46,951 bases of DNA from positions 1-46,951 of the forward strand of contig JAFWAE010000024.1 in the NCBI GenBank assembly GCA_017507855.1, in the 5' to 3' direction. Below the pieces are notes generated by a model that made no database searches, was not told the DNA's origin, and saw only the letters and a list, made by a program, of their open reading frames with translations. The stretch comes from Clostridia bacterium (lineage in GTDB: Bacteria > Bacillota > Clostridia > Oscillospirales > RGIG5554). The position numbers and the translations under genes were made by a program. Within the stretch, counting starts at the first letter, position 1. Every line of letters begins with the position of its first letter. Shown here one piece after another: positions 39,270-46,951 of this stretch.

Positions 39270-40415
39270 ATGCGTTTTCGGTTAGTTTGTCCCTGCTTGT
39301 TCGGACTGGAGCGTTTTCTGGCCGACGAGATCGACGCCCTTGGCTACGAGCCCGATACGGTGCAGGACGGCCGTGTGATCTTTACGGGAGATGAGGAGGC
39401 CGTAGCCCGTTGCAATATCGGCCTTCGCACGGCCGAGCGGGTGCTGATCCTGCTGGGAGAATTTGAAGCCCGTACCTTTGATCAGCTGTTTGAAGGAGTA
39501 CGTGCTCTGCCTTTGGAGGATTTTATCGGCAGGGAGGACGCCTTCCCCGTGAAGGGCTCGTCCCTCAACAGCTTGCTCAAAAGCATTCCCGACTGCCAGG
39601 CCATCATCAAAAAAGCCGCCGCCGTGCGTTTGGGAGATCATTACGGTCTGCCCAGAATGCCGGAAACGGGGGCGTTGATGCAGCTGCAGTTCACCATTTT
39701 TAAGGATCGCTGTTCCCTAATGCTGGATACGTCGGGACAGCCTCTGTATAAGCGGGGTTACCGCCAACAGACCAACGCCGCCCCCTTGCGCGAGACCTTG
39801 GCCGCCGCCATGGTCATGCTGGCGCGACCCGTGCCCGACCATCTGTTTTGGGATCCCTTCTGCGGAAGCGGCACCTTGCCTATCGAGGCCGCCATGCAGA
39901 TGATGCATATTGCCCCCGGGATGAAGCGGCATTTTGCCGCCGAGGCTTACGCCTTCGTGCCCCCGTCTGTGTGGCAGGATGCCCGTACGGAGGCGGCCGA
40001 TGAGGTGGACCCCGGAAAATTTATGATCAACGCTTCCGATATCGATCCTGCCTGTATTCAGATGACCCGTTGCAACGCCAAGGCTGCGGGAGTGGATTTT
40101 CGCTTACGCACCTTTGTCAGCGACGTCAGGCAGATCCGCAAAACAGCCTCCTCGGGGGTGTTCGTGTGCAACCCGCCTTACGGCGAGCGACTGATGGACC
40201 CCCGCGAGGTCAAGCGCCTGTATACGGATTTTGGCAATGTGTTCCGTCAGTTTGAGGATTATCGGCTGTATCTGCTGACCTCCTATCGGGATTTTGAAAC
40301 TGATTTTGCTTGTCCGGCGGACAAACGCCGAAAGGTCTACAACGGCATGCTTCGGGCGGATATTTACCAATACTACAAGCATACCATTGCAACAAAAGGG
40401 GAGCGAAAGCTTTGA
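39270..40415 (+). CDS. THUMP-domain class I rRNA methyltransferase (RlmL/YpsC type)
   Basis: A 381-aa RNA guanine-N2 or similar methyltransferase. N-terminal THUMP-type RNA-binding part (about 1-160), then an SAM fold with DPFCGSGTLPIEAAM (SAM site, about 193) and the catalytic NPPY (about 295, FVCNPPYGERL). The N-terminal half matches E. coli RlmL's first domain and B. subtilis YpsC. The start is ATG 39270, 10 nt behind GGGGAGGAGG; TTG 39264 is possible. It overlaps the next gene by 4 nt. Confidence 0.88.
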   Translation: MRFRLVCPCLFGLERFLADEIDALGYEPDTVQDGRVIFTGDEEAVARCNIGLRTAERVLILLGEFEARTFDQLFEGVRALPLEDFIGREDAFPVKGSSLNSLLKSIPDCQAIIKKAAAVRLGDHYGLPRMPETGALMQLQFTIFKDRCSLMLDTSGQPLYKRGYRQQTNAAPLRETLAAAMVMLARPVPDHLFWDPFCGSGTLPIEAAMQMMHIAPGMKRHFAAEAYAFVPPSVWQDARTEAADEVDPGKFMINASDIDPACIQMTRCNAKAAGVDFRLRTFVSDVRQIRKTASSGVFVCNPPYGERLMDPREVKRLYTDFGNVFRQFEDYRLYLLTSYRDFETDFACPADKRRKVYNGMLRADIYQYYKHTIATKGERKL

Positions 40416-41329
40416 GACAGATCTTTATCGTCAATCCCGCGGCGGGGAAAAAGGACTATACGGAAAAACTGAAAAAACAGCTGGACGCCCTGTTTGAGGC
40501 GGATGACTACGAGCTCTACGTCACCGGGAAGCCCGGCGACGCCCGCGATATGGCGGCCAACCTGGCCTCCTGCGGGGAGGAGATGCGCCTGTACGCTGTG
40601 GGAGGCGACGGCACCTTAAACGAGGTGGCGGAGGGGGCCTGCCCCTATCCCAACTGTGCGGTGGGCTGTTGGCCCTCCGGCAGCGGAAACGATTTTATTA
40701 AGACTTTTGGCATCGACAAAAGCCTGCGCGAGCACGCGGAGGACCTGATCAACGGGCAGGAAGTGCTCTGCGACCTGATCCAGGTGAACGGAAGAACTTG
40801 CATCAACAACCTTTCCGTGGGCTTTGACGCCGACATTTGCCATATGACCCGCCACTTGAAGAAACTGCCCCTGCTGGGCGGCCGCCTGTCCTATTATTTT
40901 GCCGTGTTTATTTGTTTGTTGCGGCGTATCAACAGCCGGCTGGAGATCAGCATAGACGGGGGCGAGTTCATGCAAAACAAGTACGCCCTGGCCGTGGCGG
41001 CCAACGGGCAGTATTACGGCGGTTCCTTTTGCCCCGTGCCCACGGCCGATCCCTGCGACGGCAAGCTGGACTTCCTGGTGGTCAACAAGCTCAGCCGCTT
41101 CAGCATCCTGAAATTTATCGGCCGCTATCAGAAGGGCACGCATCTGAGCATCAAAAAGCTTTGTACGGCCTATACGGGTAGCTGTATGGTGGTGCAGGCC
41201 GCCAAGCCCTTTGCCATGCAATATGATGGAGAGACCTTCCTTGGCACCCGCATGGAATGCCGGATCTCTCCTCATAAGATCAGATTTATTATACCGAAGA
41301 CGGAGGAACCTACTCATGAAGATCTATAA
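40412..41329 (+). CDS. Diacylglycerol/YegS-type lipid kinase
   Basis: A 305-aa lipid kinase of the DagK/YegS family. The nucleotide-binding GGDGTLNEVAEG and the preceding IVNPAAGK motif are intact, along with the C-terminal QYDGETF. It phosphorylates diacylglycerol or a related lipid at the membrane. The start is TTG 40412, 4 nt inside the preceding gene's end (TTGA), 9 nt after AAGGGGAG. It overlaps cysS by 14 nt, showing tight translational coupling. Confidence 0.88.
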   Translation: MRQIFIVNPAAGKKDYTEKLKKQLDALFEADDYELYVTGKPGDARDMAANLASCGEEMRLYAVGGDGTLNEVAEGACPYPNCAVGCWPSGSGNDFIKTFGIDKSLREHAEDLINGQEVLCDLIQVNGRTCINNLSVGFDADICHMTRHLKKLPLLGGRLSYYFAVFICLLRRINSRLEISIDGGEFMQNKYALAVAANGQYYGGSFCPVPTADPCDGKLDFLVVNKLSRFSILKFIGRYQKGTHLSIKKLCTAYTGSCMVVQAAKPFAMQYDGETFLGTRMECRISPHKIRFIIPKTEEPTHEDL

Positions 41330-42698
41330 CAGCCTGACCCTGCAAAAGGAAGAATTTGTTCCCGTAAAAGAGGGGCAGGTTTCCATTTACTGCTGCGGCC
41401 CCACGGTGTACAACCGCTTCCACATCGGCAATGCCCGTTGCTTCGTGGTGTTTGACACCCTGCGCCGCTATTTCAGCTGGCTGGGTTACGACGTGCGCTA
41501 CGTGCAGAATTTCACGGATGTGGACGACAAAATGATCAAGCGCGCCAACGAGGAAGGCGTGACCGTGGCCGAGATCGCCGAGCGTTACATTAACGAGTAT
41601 TTCATCGATGCCAAGGGGCTGAATCTGAAGCCCGCCACCGTGCATCCCCGTGCCACCCAGCATATGGATGAGATCATTGCCATGGTGCAGACCTTGATCG
41701 ACAAGGGCTATGCTTACGAGGCAGAGGGGGACGTGTATTTTCAGCCCTCCCTGTTTGCGGAATACGGCAAGCTTTGCCACCAGCCCTTGGAGGATCTGGA
41801 ACTGGGCGCCCGTATTGACGTGACGGACGTCAAGCGCCACCCCGAGGATTTTGCCCTTTGGAAGGCCTGGAAGCCCGGCGAGCCCTCCTGGGATTCTCCC
41901 TGGGGCAAGGGCCGTCCCGGCTGGCATATCGAATGCTCTGCCATGTCCACCGCCCTGCTGGGCAAAACCATCGATATCCACTGTGGCGGCCAGGACCTGA
42001 CCTTCCCCCATCACGAAAACGAGATCGCTCAGTCCGAATGTGCCAACGGTTGCACCTTTGCCCGTTATTGGATGCATAACGGCTACATCAACGTGGACAG
42101 CCGTAAAATGTCCAAATCCCTGGGCAACTTCTTTATGGTGCGCGACGTGGCCGAGCAATACGGCTATATGCCCATTCGCTTCTTCCTGCTGGCCTCCCAT
42201 TACCGCAGCCCCGTCAACTACACCGGCGAGGTCATCGAGCAGGCCGTGGCGGCGTTGAACCGCATCCGCAACTGCCGTGGCAATTTGGCCTTCGCCATTT
42301 CCTCTGCCGCCGCAGGGGGGGGAAGTGCAGAAGGTCTGCAGGTGTACCGCCAGCGCTTTGCCGACGCTCTGGCCGACGATTTTAACACCGCCGATGCCAT
42401 TGCTGCCGTGTTTGAGCTGGTCAGCGAGATCAACCGCCTGTTGCCCGCAGGAGGGGCGACCTTCGCTTCTCAAGCCCTTCCCTTGCTGGACGAGCTGCTG
42501 GAGGTGTTGGGCTTTGACCTGGTGGAAAAGCAGGACGACGAAGAGGCGCAGAAGATCGAGGAACTGCTGGCCGAGCGTGCTCAGGCCCGCAAGGAGCGCA
42601 ACTACGCCCGTGCCGACGAGATCCGCAACCAATTGACCGAAATGGGCATCGTCATTGAGGATACGCCCAACGGTGCTAAGTGGAGCCGTAAGGCATAA
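41316..42698 (+). CDS. cysS: Cysteinyl-tRNA synthetase
   Basis: A 460-aa class I aminoacyl-tRNA synthetase that charges tRNA-Cys. The zinc and HIGH blocks are CCGPTVYNRFHIGNAR and the KMSKS block is RKMSKSLGNF (about 263); the C-terminal anticodon-binding helices hold ERAQARKERNYARADEIRNQ. Start ATG 41316, behind GGAGGAAC. The cysS-mrnC order is conserved in Firmicutes. Confidence 0.98.
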   Translation: MKIYNSLTLQKEEFVPVKEGQVSIYCCGPTVYNRFHIGNARCFVVFDTLRRYFSWLGYDVRYVQNFTDVDDKMIKRANEEGVTVAEIAERYINEYFIDAKGLNLKPATVHPRATQHMDEIIAMVQTLIDKGYAYEAEGDVYFQPSLFAEYGKLCHQPLEDLELGARIDVTDVKRHPEDFALWKAWKPGEPSWDSPWGKGRPGWHIECSAMSTALLGKTIDIHCGGQDLTFPHHENEIAQSECANGCTFARYWMHNGYINVDSRKMSKSLGNFFMVRDVAEQYGYMPIRFFLLASHYRSPVNYTGEVIEQAVAALNRIRNCRGNLAFAISSAAAGGGSAEGLQVYRQRFADALADDFNTADAIAAVFELVSEINRLLPAGGATFASQALPLLDELLEVLGFDLVEKQDDEEAQKIEELLAERAQARKERNYARADEIRNQLTEMGIVIEDTPNGAKWSRKA

Positions 42699-42725
42699 AA
42701 CAGGAACTGTAGGAAAGAATAATCT

Positions 42726-43103
42726 ATGATCAACCCTTATCCCACGGAAGCGGCGGGCGTGTCTCCCGCCAATCTGGCATACATCGGCGATGCGGTGTAC
42801 GAGCTGCTGGCCAGGCTGTACGGCCTTCGGCAGGGGGGCAATACCAACGATCTGCACCGCCATACGGTGTCCATGGTCTGCGCCCAGGCTCAACGCCGGG
42901 ATGCAGAGGCCTTAATGGCCGAACTGAGCGAGGAAGAACTGCTTTGGTTCAAGCGTGGGCGCAACGCCAAGATCACCCTGCGCGCCCATACCGAGGCCGC
43001 TTCTTACCGCATAGCCACGGGGCTGGAAACGCTTTTCGGCTGGCTGTATCTCAGCGGCCGCACCGACCGTATCGTGGAGCTGTTTACCCGCCTGCATGCC
43101 TGA
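42726..43103 (+). CDS. mrnC: Mini-ribonuclease III
   Basis: A 125-aa RNase-III-like nuclease lacking the double-strand-binding domain, which matures 23S rRNA. The family signature NLAYIGDAVYEL carries the catalytic Asp (about residue 22), and the C-terminal TGLETLFGWLYL motif is complete. Start ATG 42726 (AGGAAAG upstream). It is directly downstream of cysS as in B. subtilis. Confidence 0.95.
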   Translation: MINPYPTEAAGVSPANLAYIGDAVYELLARLYGLRQGGNTNDLHRHTVSMVCAQAQRRDAEALMAELSEEELLWFKRGRNAKITLRAHTEAASYRIATGLETLFGWLYLSGRTDRIVELFTRLHA

Positions 43104-43122
43104 ACCTTTGAAAGGAAGAATC

Positions 43123-43995
43123 GTGTTGTCCACAAAAAACGGGGAAAAACTGTTTGCCTGGAAGGATATGCTGCTGACTGTGCTGGGCTGTGCCCTCATG
43201 GCCCTGGGGGTGGAGGGCTTTTTGACCCCCAACAGCATCACCACGGGCGGAGCCGCAGGTCTGGCTGTGAGCATCAACCATTTGTTGCCCGTGCTTCCCA
43301 AGGGCGGGCTGTATCTGCTGATCAACCTGCCCCTCATTTGGCTGGCCATCCGCCGCTTCGGCCTTCGCTTTTTGGCGAAGACCGTTTTTGGTGTGGCGGT
43401 GTATTCACTGCTGTTGGAAGCGGGGGCTTTTTTGCCTGCCATGACCGACGATCCCCTGTTGGCCTGCCTATTGGGCGGGGCCTGTGTGGGAGCAGGCCTG
43501 GGGCTGGTGTTTTCCCGTGGGTATACCACCGGAGGAAGCGATATCTGCGTATGGTTGCTGCGCACCAAACTGCGCGCCTTCAGCACCGGCTCGCTGGTTC
43601 TTTGCCTGGATGCGGCGGTGGTGACCGTGGCGGCCTTGGCCTTCGGCGAGGTGGAAACGGCCCTGTATTCTGCCGTGACCGTGTTTCTTTCCTCCAAATT
43701 TATCGACCAGATCCTGGGCGGTCTGGACTATGCAAAATTTACCGTCATCATCACCGATAAGCCCGAGGAAGTGGCCAACGGCATTATGGAGCATTTAGGC
43801 CGCGGCGTGACGTATTTGAAGGGGCAAGGCTGCTATACGGGCACGCAAAAGGGCGTGCTTTTGTGCGCCGCCCGTAAATATGAGGTGCACGAGCTGCAAA
43901 CCATCGTCAGCCGTATTGATGAAGAAAGCTTTATTGTGTTTACCGATGCCTCGCAAGTGCGGGGCAAAGGGTTTAAGGAGCTGGGCGAAGAATGA
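43123..43995 (+). CDS. YitT family membrane protein (DUF161/DUF2179)
   Basis: A 290-aa inner-membrane protein with about six helices in the first 190 residues, GVEGFLTPNSITTGGAAGLA as the family signature, and a C-terminal cytoplasmic DUF2179 domain (about 210-290, VTYLKGQGCYTGTQKGVLLC). Function is not settled. The start is GTG 43123 after AAAGGAAG; ATG 43096 sits inside the mrnC stop region with no ribosome site. It overlaps the next gene by 4 nt. Confidence 0.85.
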   Translation: MLSTKNGEKLFAWKDMLLTVLGCALMALGVEGFLTPNSITTGGAAGLAVSINHLLPVLPKGGLYLLINLPLIWLAIRRFGLRFLAKTVFGVAVYSLLLEAGAFLPAMTDDPLLACLLGGACVGAGLGLVFSRGYTTGGSDICVWLLRTKLRAFSTGSLVLCLDAAVVTVAALAFGEVETALYSAVTVFLSSKFIDQILGGLDYAKFTVIITDKPEEVANGIMEHLGRGVTYLKGQGCYTGTQKGVLLCAARKYEVHELQTIVSRIDEESFIVFTDASQVRGKGFKELGEE

Positions 43996-45305
43996 CATTG
44001 CCTGAAGAATTTGAGGCGCGCCAACGCCTTTTGTTGGGGCAGGATATGCCCGCGTACCTGGCTTGCTTGGAGCAAGCACCCACCAAGGGGCTGCAACTGA
44101 ACACGCTGAAGGTGGAAAAGCAGGCCTTTTTACAGTCGTTTCCCTTGCCCGTGCGCCCCAATCCCTTGGATGAGGATTGCTTTTTGCTGGACGGGGAAGG
44201 GGCGGGAAAGCATTTGTTTCACCGCCTGGGGCTGTATTATATGCAGGAGCCTTCTGCCGCCTGTGCCGTGGCTGTGCTGGACCCCAAGCCGGGGGAACGG
44301 GTGCTGGACCTTTGTGCCGCTCCCGGGGGGAAAAGCGCCCGTATTGCCGCCAAATTAGGGGGGCGCGGGCTTTTGGTAGCCAACGAGGCCGTCACCTCCC
44401 GTTGCGGGATCCTGCGCTCCAATTTGGAGCGCCTGGGCGTGCGCAACGCCGTGGTGCTGAACGCGTATCCGGAGCGGCTGAAGGGCCGTTTTGAAGGCTT
44501 TTTTGACCGCATTTTGGTAGATGCTCCCTGCTCGGGGGAGGGAATGTTCCGTAAGGAGCCCGACGCCCTGACCTGCTGGAGTCCTGCCAACGTGGAGGCC
44601 TGCGCCCAGCGCCAGCTGGGAATTTTGGAAACGGCCGTGCCCATGTTGCGGGAAGGGGGGCTGTTGGTGTATTCCACCTGTACCTTTTCCCCCAATGAAA
44701 ATGAAGAGGTTTGCGAGGCCTTTGTGGCCCGCTGTCCCCACATGGAGCAGGTGCACATCTGCGTGCCTTGGGGCGAGGCGGGGCTGGACGGTCTTTCCAG
44801 AAGGCTGTATCCCCACCGCCACGTGGGAGAGGGGCATTTTGTGGCCGCCTTCCGCAAAAAAGGGGAGGCTTCGCGGCAGGAGAGCCGCCCGGGGCGCAGG
44901 GTATCCTGCCCCGAGCTGGAGCGTGCCTGGGCCGAAACCTTTACCGTCCCTCCCTTTGGCGACGTCAGCGTGCAGGGGGAACGGGTCAGCTTGTTGCCTG
45001 CGGACCTGCCCGATCTGAAAGGGCTTCCCGTGTTGAGCGCGGGGGTGCCCGCCGGGGAAAGCCGTAAGGGGCGTTTTGAGTTTGCCCACGGGCTTTTTGC
45101 GGCCCTGGAAAGGGAAGACGTACAGCGGGTATTGCAGGCGGAAGAGGCACAGCTGGCGGCCTTTTTCCGCGGTGAGGAGCTGAAGACCGACCTGCCCGAC
45201 GGCTACGCGGCCGTTTGCGCCGGCCCTTACGTGGCAGGTTTTGGCAAGGTGTCGGGCGGGCGTTTGAAAAATAAGTATCCCAAAGGGCTTCGCAGTATAC
45301 AGTAA
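43992..45305 (+). CDS. RsmF-type rRNA m5C methyltransferase (NOL1/NOP2/Sun)
   Basis: A 437-aa SAM-dependent RNA cytosine-C5 methyltransferase. SAM site DLCAAPGGKS, catalytic DAPCSGEGMF and VYSTCTFSPNENE (two cysteines of the Nop2/Sun motif) are intact, followed by a PUA-like RNA-binding C-terminus (about 300-437). RsmF of E. coli makes m5C1407 in 16S rRNA; the exact target here is inferred. The ATGA overlap with the yitT-like gene indicates coupling. Confidence 0.9.
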   Translation: MTLPEEFEARQRLLLGQDMPAYLACLEQAPTKGLQLNTLKVEKQAFLQSFPLPVRPNPLDEDCFLLDGEGAGKHLFHRLGLYYMQEPSAACAVAVLDPKPGERVLDLCAAPGGKSARIAAKLGGRGLLVANEAVTSRCGILRSNLERLGVRNAVVLNAYPERLKGRFEGFFDRILVDAPCSGEGMFRKEPDALTCWSPANVEACAQRQLGILETAVPMLREGGLLVYSTCTFSPNENEEVCEAFVARCPHMEQVHICVPWGEAGLDGLSRRLYPHRHVGEGHFVAAFRKKGEASRQESRPGRRVSCPELERAWAETFTVPPFGDVSVQGERVSLLPADLPDLKGLPVLSAGVPAGESRKGRFEFAHGLFAALEREDVQRVLQAEEAQLAAFFRGEELKTDLPDGYAAVCAGPYVAGFGKVSGGRLKNKYPKGLRSIQ

Positions 45306-45319
45306 GGAGGAGAGCGCAT

Positions 45320-46537
45320 ATGCCATTGGCAGATTCCATGCGTCCGACCACGTTGGAAGAGGTGGCGGGGCAACGGCATTTATTGGGGGAAAACGGCGTT
45401 TTGCGCAAGATCTACGATTCTCCTTGCTTGCCCAATTTGATCTTTTACGGCCCCAGCGGCACGGGAAAGACCACCGTGGCCAATATTTTGGCTCGCAAAA
45501 CGGGGAAAAAACTGGTCAAGCTGAACGCCACTACGGCAGGTTTGTCGGATATTCGGGACGTAGCCGAGCTGACAGGGACCCTGGACGGGGTAAACGGCGT
45601 GCTGCTCTATTTGGACGAGATCCAGTATTTTAATAAGAAGCAACAGCAGTCCTTGCTGGAATTTATTGAGGACGGCCGTGTGACCTTAATTGCTTCCACC
45701 ACGGAAAACCCCTATTTTTACATCTATAAAGCCGTTCTTTCCCGTTGTACGGTGCTGGAATTCAAAGCCGTGGAGCCGCAAGAAGTGGCCGCGGTGGTGC
45801 GCCGCGCCTTTGAACGGGAGGGAGCCCAAGCCTCCGAGGAGCTGGTGCAGGCCATTTCCCAAAGCTGTGGGGGGGACGTGCGCCGTTCCCTGAATATGGT
45901 AGAGCTCTGCCTGATCAGCGGTTTGACCCGACCCGAGCAGCTGCGCGAGGCGGGAGTTACCTCTCTGATGGATTTTGACCGCGACGGAGACGTGCATTAC
46001 GATCTGCTTTCTGCGTTTCAGAAATCCGTGCGCGGCAGTGATGCCGATGCCTCGGTGTTTTATTTGGCCAAGCTTTTGCAGGGAGGGGACCTGATCTCCG
46101 TGTGCCGCCGCCTGCTGGTCATTGCGGCGGAGGATGTGGGGCTTGCCTATCCGGGGGCCTATCCTGTGGTGAAGGCCTGTACGGACGCCGCTGTGCAACT
46201 GGGGCTTCCGGAAGCCCGTATTCCTCTGGCAGAGGCTACATTGCTGCTGGCGACCGCCCCCAAATCCAATTCGGCCATTACGGCGGTGGATGCCGCCTGG
46301 CAGGATATTGAAAGCGGCCTGGGACGTGTGCCCCCCGCCTCCCTGCGCGACGCCCACTACAGCGGGGCAGAGGAACTGGGCAGGGGCAAGGGATACGTGT
46401 ATCCCCACGGCCATCCCAACAACTGGGTGGCCCAGCAATACCTGCCCGACGACGTGAAGGAGCGGGTGTACTACCGCTACGGCAGCAACCGTAGCGAGGC
46501 CGCTGCCCGTAAATATATGGAAGAGATTAAAAAATAA
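45320..46537 (+). CDS. rarA: Replication-associated recombination protein A (RarA/MgsA)
   Basis: A 405-aa AAA+ ATPase of the RarA/MgsA/WRNIP1 family that acts at stalled replication forks. Walker A GPSGTGKTT, Walker B LLYLDEIQYF and sensor motif VRRSLNMVEL are present, with the C-terminal tetramerisation region ending in KGYVYPHGHPNN. Start ATG 45320, 6-8 nt from AAGGAGGAG. It ends the plus-strand run that began at hprK, before the tRNA cluster. Confidence 0.95.
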   Translation: MPLADSMRPTTLEEVAGQRHLLGENGVLRKIYDSPCLPNLIFYGPSGTGKTTVANILARKTGKKLVKLNATTAGLSDIRDVAELTGTLDGVNGVLLYLDEIQYFNKKQQQSLLEFIEDGRVTLIASTTENPYFYIYKAVLSRCTVLEFKAVEPQEVAAVVRRAFEREGAQASEELVQAISQSCGGDVRRSLNMVELCLISGLTRPEQLREAGVTSLMDFDRDGDVHYDLLSAFQKSVRGSDADASVFYLAKLLQGGDLISVCRRLLVIAAEDVGLAYPGAYPVVKACTDAAVQLGLPEARIPLAEATLLLATAPKSNSAITAVDAAWQDIESGLGRVPPASLRDAHYSGAEELGRGKGYVYPHGHPNNWVAQQYLPDDVKERVYYRYGSNRSEAAARKYMEEIKK

Positions 46538-46575
46538 AAGAAATAAAAAAAGTTAAAAAACTTTTGCAAAAACAC

Positions 46576-46604
46576 TTGACTTTTTCCTTTTGTGCGTGTA
46601 TACT
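46576..46604 (+). promoter_or_regulatory. Upstream promoter of the tRNA cluster (first of two)
   Basis: TTGACT (46576-46581), 17-bp spacer, TATACT (46599-46604). It is 150 nt ahead of the first tRNA, so it either makes a long leader or a separate small RNA. Confidence 0.6.
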
Positions 46605-46624
46605 ATCTTGGCGAGCTGAAAAGA

Positions 46625-46688
46625 GCTTGCGGTGCCGCGGTTTCCGCAAGGGAGACAGGCCGTTGAAAAAAAGGTAAAATTTTTTCAA
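46625..46688 (+). other. Leader hairpins between the two tRNA promoters
   Basis: CTTGCGG and CCGCAAG can pair (about 46625-46650), and TTGAAAAAA pairs with TTTTTTCAA (about 46663-46688) just before the second -35 box. No long 6S-like pairing is seen. Confidence 0.35.
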
Positions 46689-46695
46689 AAAAGGC

Positions 46696-46724
46696 TTGAC
46701 TTTCCTCAGCCCTTCTGCTATAAT
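46696..46724 (+). promoter_or_regulatory. Proximal promoter of the tRNA cluster (second of two)
   Basis: TTGACT (46696-46701), 17-bp spacer, TATAAT (46719-46724), 30 nt before tRNA-Val. Confidence 0.8.
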
Positions 46725-46754
46725 AAAGCAGTCGCGTTGGGAACCACGTTGTTT

Positions 46755-46830
46755 GGGAGCATAGCTCAGCTGGGAGAGCATCTGCCTTACAAGCAGGGGG
46801 TCACAGGTTCGAGCCCTGTTGTTCCCACCA
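46755..46830 (+). tRNA. tRNA-Val (anticodon TAC)
   Basis: A full 76-nt cloverleaf. Acceptor GGGAGCA with TGTTCCC (one G-T), anticodon loop CTTACAA with anticodon TAC, T loop GTTCGAG motif, encoded CCA at 46828-46830. Confidence 0.95.
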
Positions 46831-46837
46831 AAGATGT

Positions 46838-46914
46838 GGCCCGGTAGTTCAGTTGGTTAGAACGCTAGCCTGTCACGCTAGAGGTCGAGGGTTCGAGCCC
46901 CTTCCGGGTCGCCA
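46838..46914 (+). tRNA. tRNA-Asp (anticodon GTC)
   Basis: A full 77-nt cloverleaf. Acceptor GGCCCGG pairs with CCGGGTC, anticodon stem CTAGC/GCTAG around CTGTCAC with anticodon GTC, encoded CCA at 46912-46914. Confidence 0.95.
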
Positions 46915-46928
46915 TTTTCGTTTCCTTT

Positions 46929-46951
46929 GCCTCTGTAGCTCAGTTGGTAGA
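46929..46951 (+). tRNA. tRNA cut by the window edge (identity unknown)
   Basis: The last 23 nt, GCCTCTG followed by TA and the D-arm start GCTCAGTTGGTAGA, are a tRNA 5' half. The anticodon is outside the window; Thr or Phe are plausible given common cluster order, but not shown. Confidence 0.75.

Noticed and set aside
41310..42893. 527-codon minus-strand ORF opposite cysS and mrnC
   Set aside because: Antisense shadow of two unmistakable plus-strand genes.
46605..46754. 6S RNA next to rarA
   Set aside because: The region lacks the long closed hairpin with central bubble and contains the tRNA promoter; only short stems are present.
46632..46847. 71-codon plus-strand ORF with SIAQLGEHLPYKQGVTGSSP
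   Set aside because: It is a translation across the tRNA-Val(TAC) gene, with no ribosome site and no independent support.

Overview
The window looks like chromosomal DNA of a GC-rich, low-GC-lineage Firmicute of the Clostridia (Oscillospiraceae/Ruminococcaceae-like, probably gut-associated and uncultured). Supporting signs are HPr kinase (hprK), Mini-ribonuclease III (mrnC), a DivIVA-like protein, the trmK/nif3 pair, strong AGGAGG ribosome sites, sigma-A promoters with 17-bp spacers, frequent GTG/TTG starts, and lipoproteins whose post-lipobox region is rich in T, P and Q. I see no phage or ICE core, rRNA, IS transposase or CRISPR array. The species call is inference.

Layout. 1-334: non-coding, hairpin-rich element. 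0.3-4.1 kb: an orphan sugar-type substrate-binding lipoprotein divergent from two tandem AraC-type regulators. 4.2-6.4 kb: a membrane-anchored TPR/chitobiase-like/LRR protein, a second hairpin-array element and an overlooked 53-aa membrane peptide. 6.7-9.8 kb: an M23/LysM/G5 peptidoglycan hydrolase and an S41 processing protease. 9.8-13.9 kb: a MacB/FtsX-type three-gene ABC exporter preceded by a consensus promoter, a 20-codon leader ORF and an intrinsic terminator, laid out like an attenuator. 13.9-17.0 kb (minus): XRE/ImmA-IrrE pair, a VanY-type carboxypeptidase and a YdcF-like protein. 17.1-22.4 kb (minus): a carbohydrate pair (GH127-like protein and a 1151-aa twin beta-helix lipoprotein) with a 20-codon ORF in its 5' leader. 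22.6-29.2 kb: beta-CASP nuclease, ABC-2-type exporter, tRNA-Val, TtcA-like thiolase, a lipoprotein and a YigZ protein. 29.3-32.1 kb (minus): DUF1858-trmK-nif3 with overlapping stops and starts, and an SGNH-type membrane-anchored hydrolase. 32.2-37.2 kb: a ThyX-like protein, then the CotH kinase / VTC polyphosphate polymerase / DUF4956 trio. 37.2-46.5 kb: rpmB (minus), then a long plus-strand housekeeping run: hprK, divIVA-like, THUMP methyltransferase, lipid kinase, cysS, mrnC, yitT-like, rsmF-like and rarA. 46.6 kb to the end: a tRNA cluster (Val-TAC, Asp-GTC, and a third tRNA cut by the window edge).

How the genes work together. Three themes stand out: envelope work (M23, S41, VanY, SGNH, CotH/VTC/DUF4956), plant- or mucus-glycan handling (orphan SBP with AraC pair; GH127-like plus beta-helix lipoprotein), and translation/RNA metabolism (cysS, mrnC, rsmF, trmK, ttcA-like, beta-CASP, tRNAs). 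The items I consider most worth following up are the putative leader-peptide attenuator before the ABC exporter, the two hub-and-hairpin array elements (same architecture, different repeat words), and the CotH-VTC-DUF4956 cluster. All assignments were made by reading the sequence; no database search was run.
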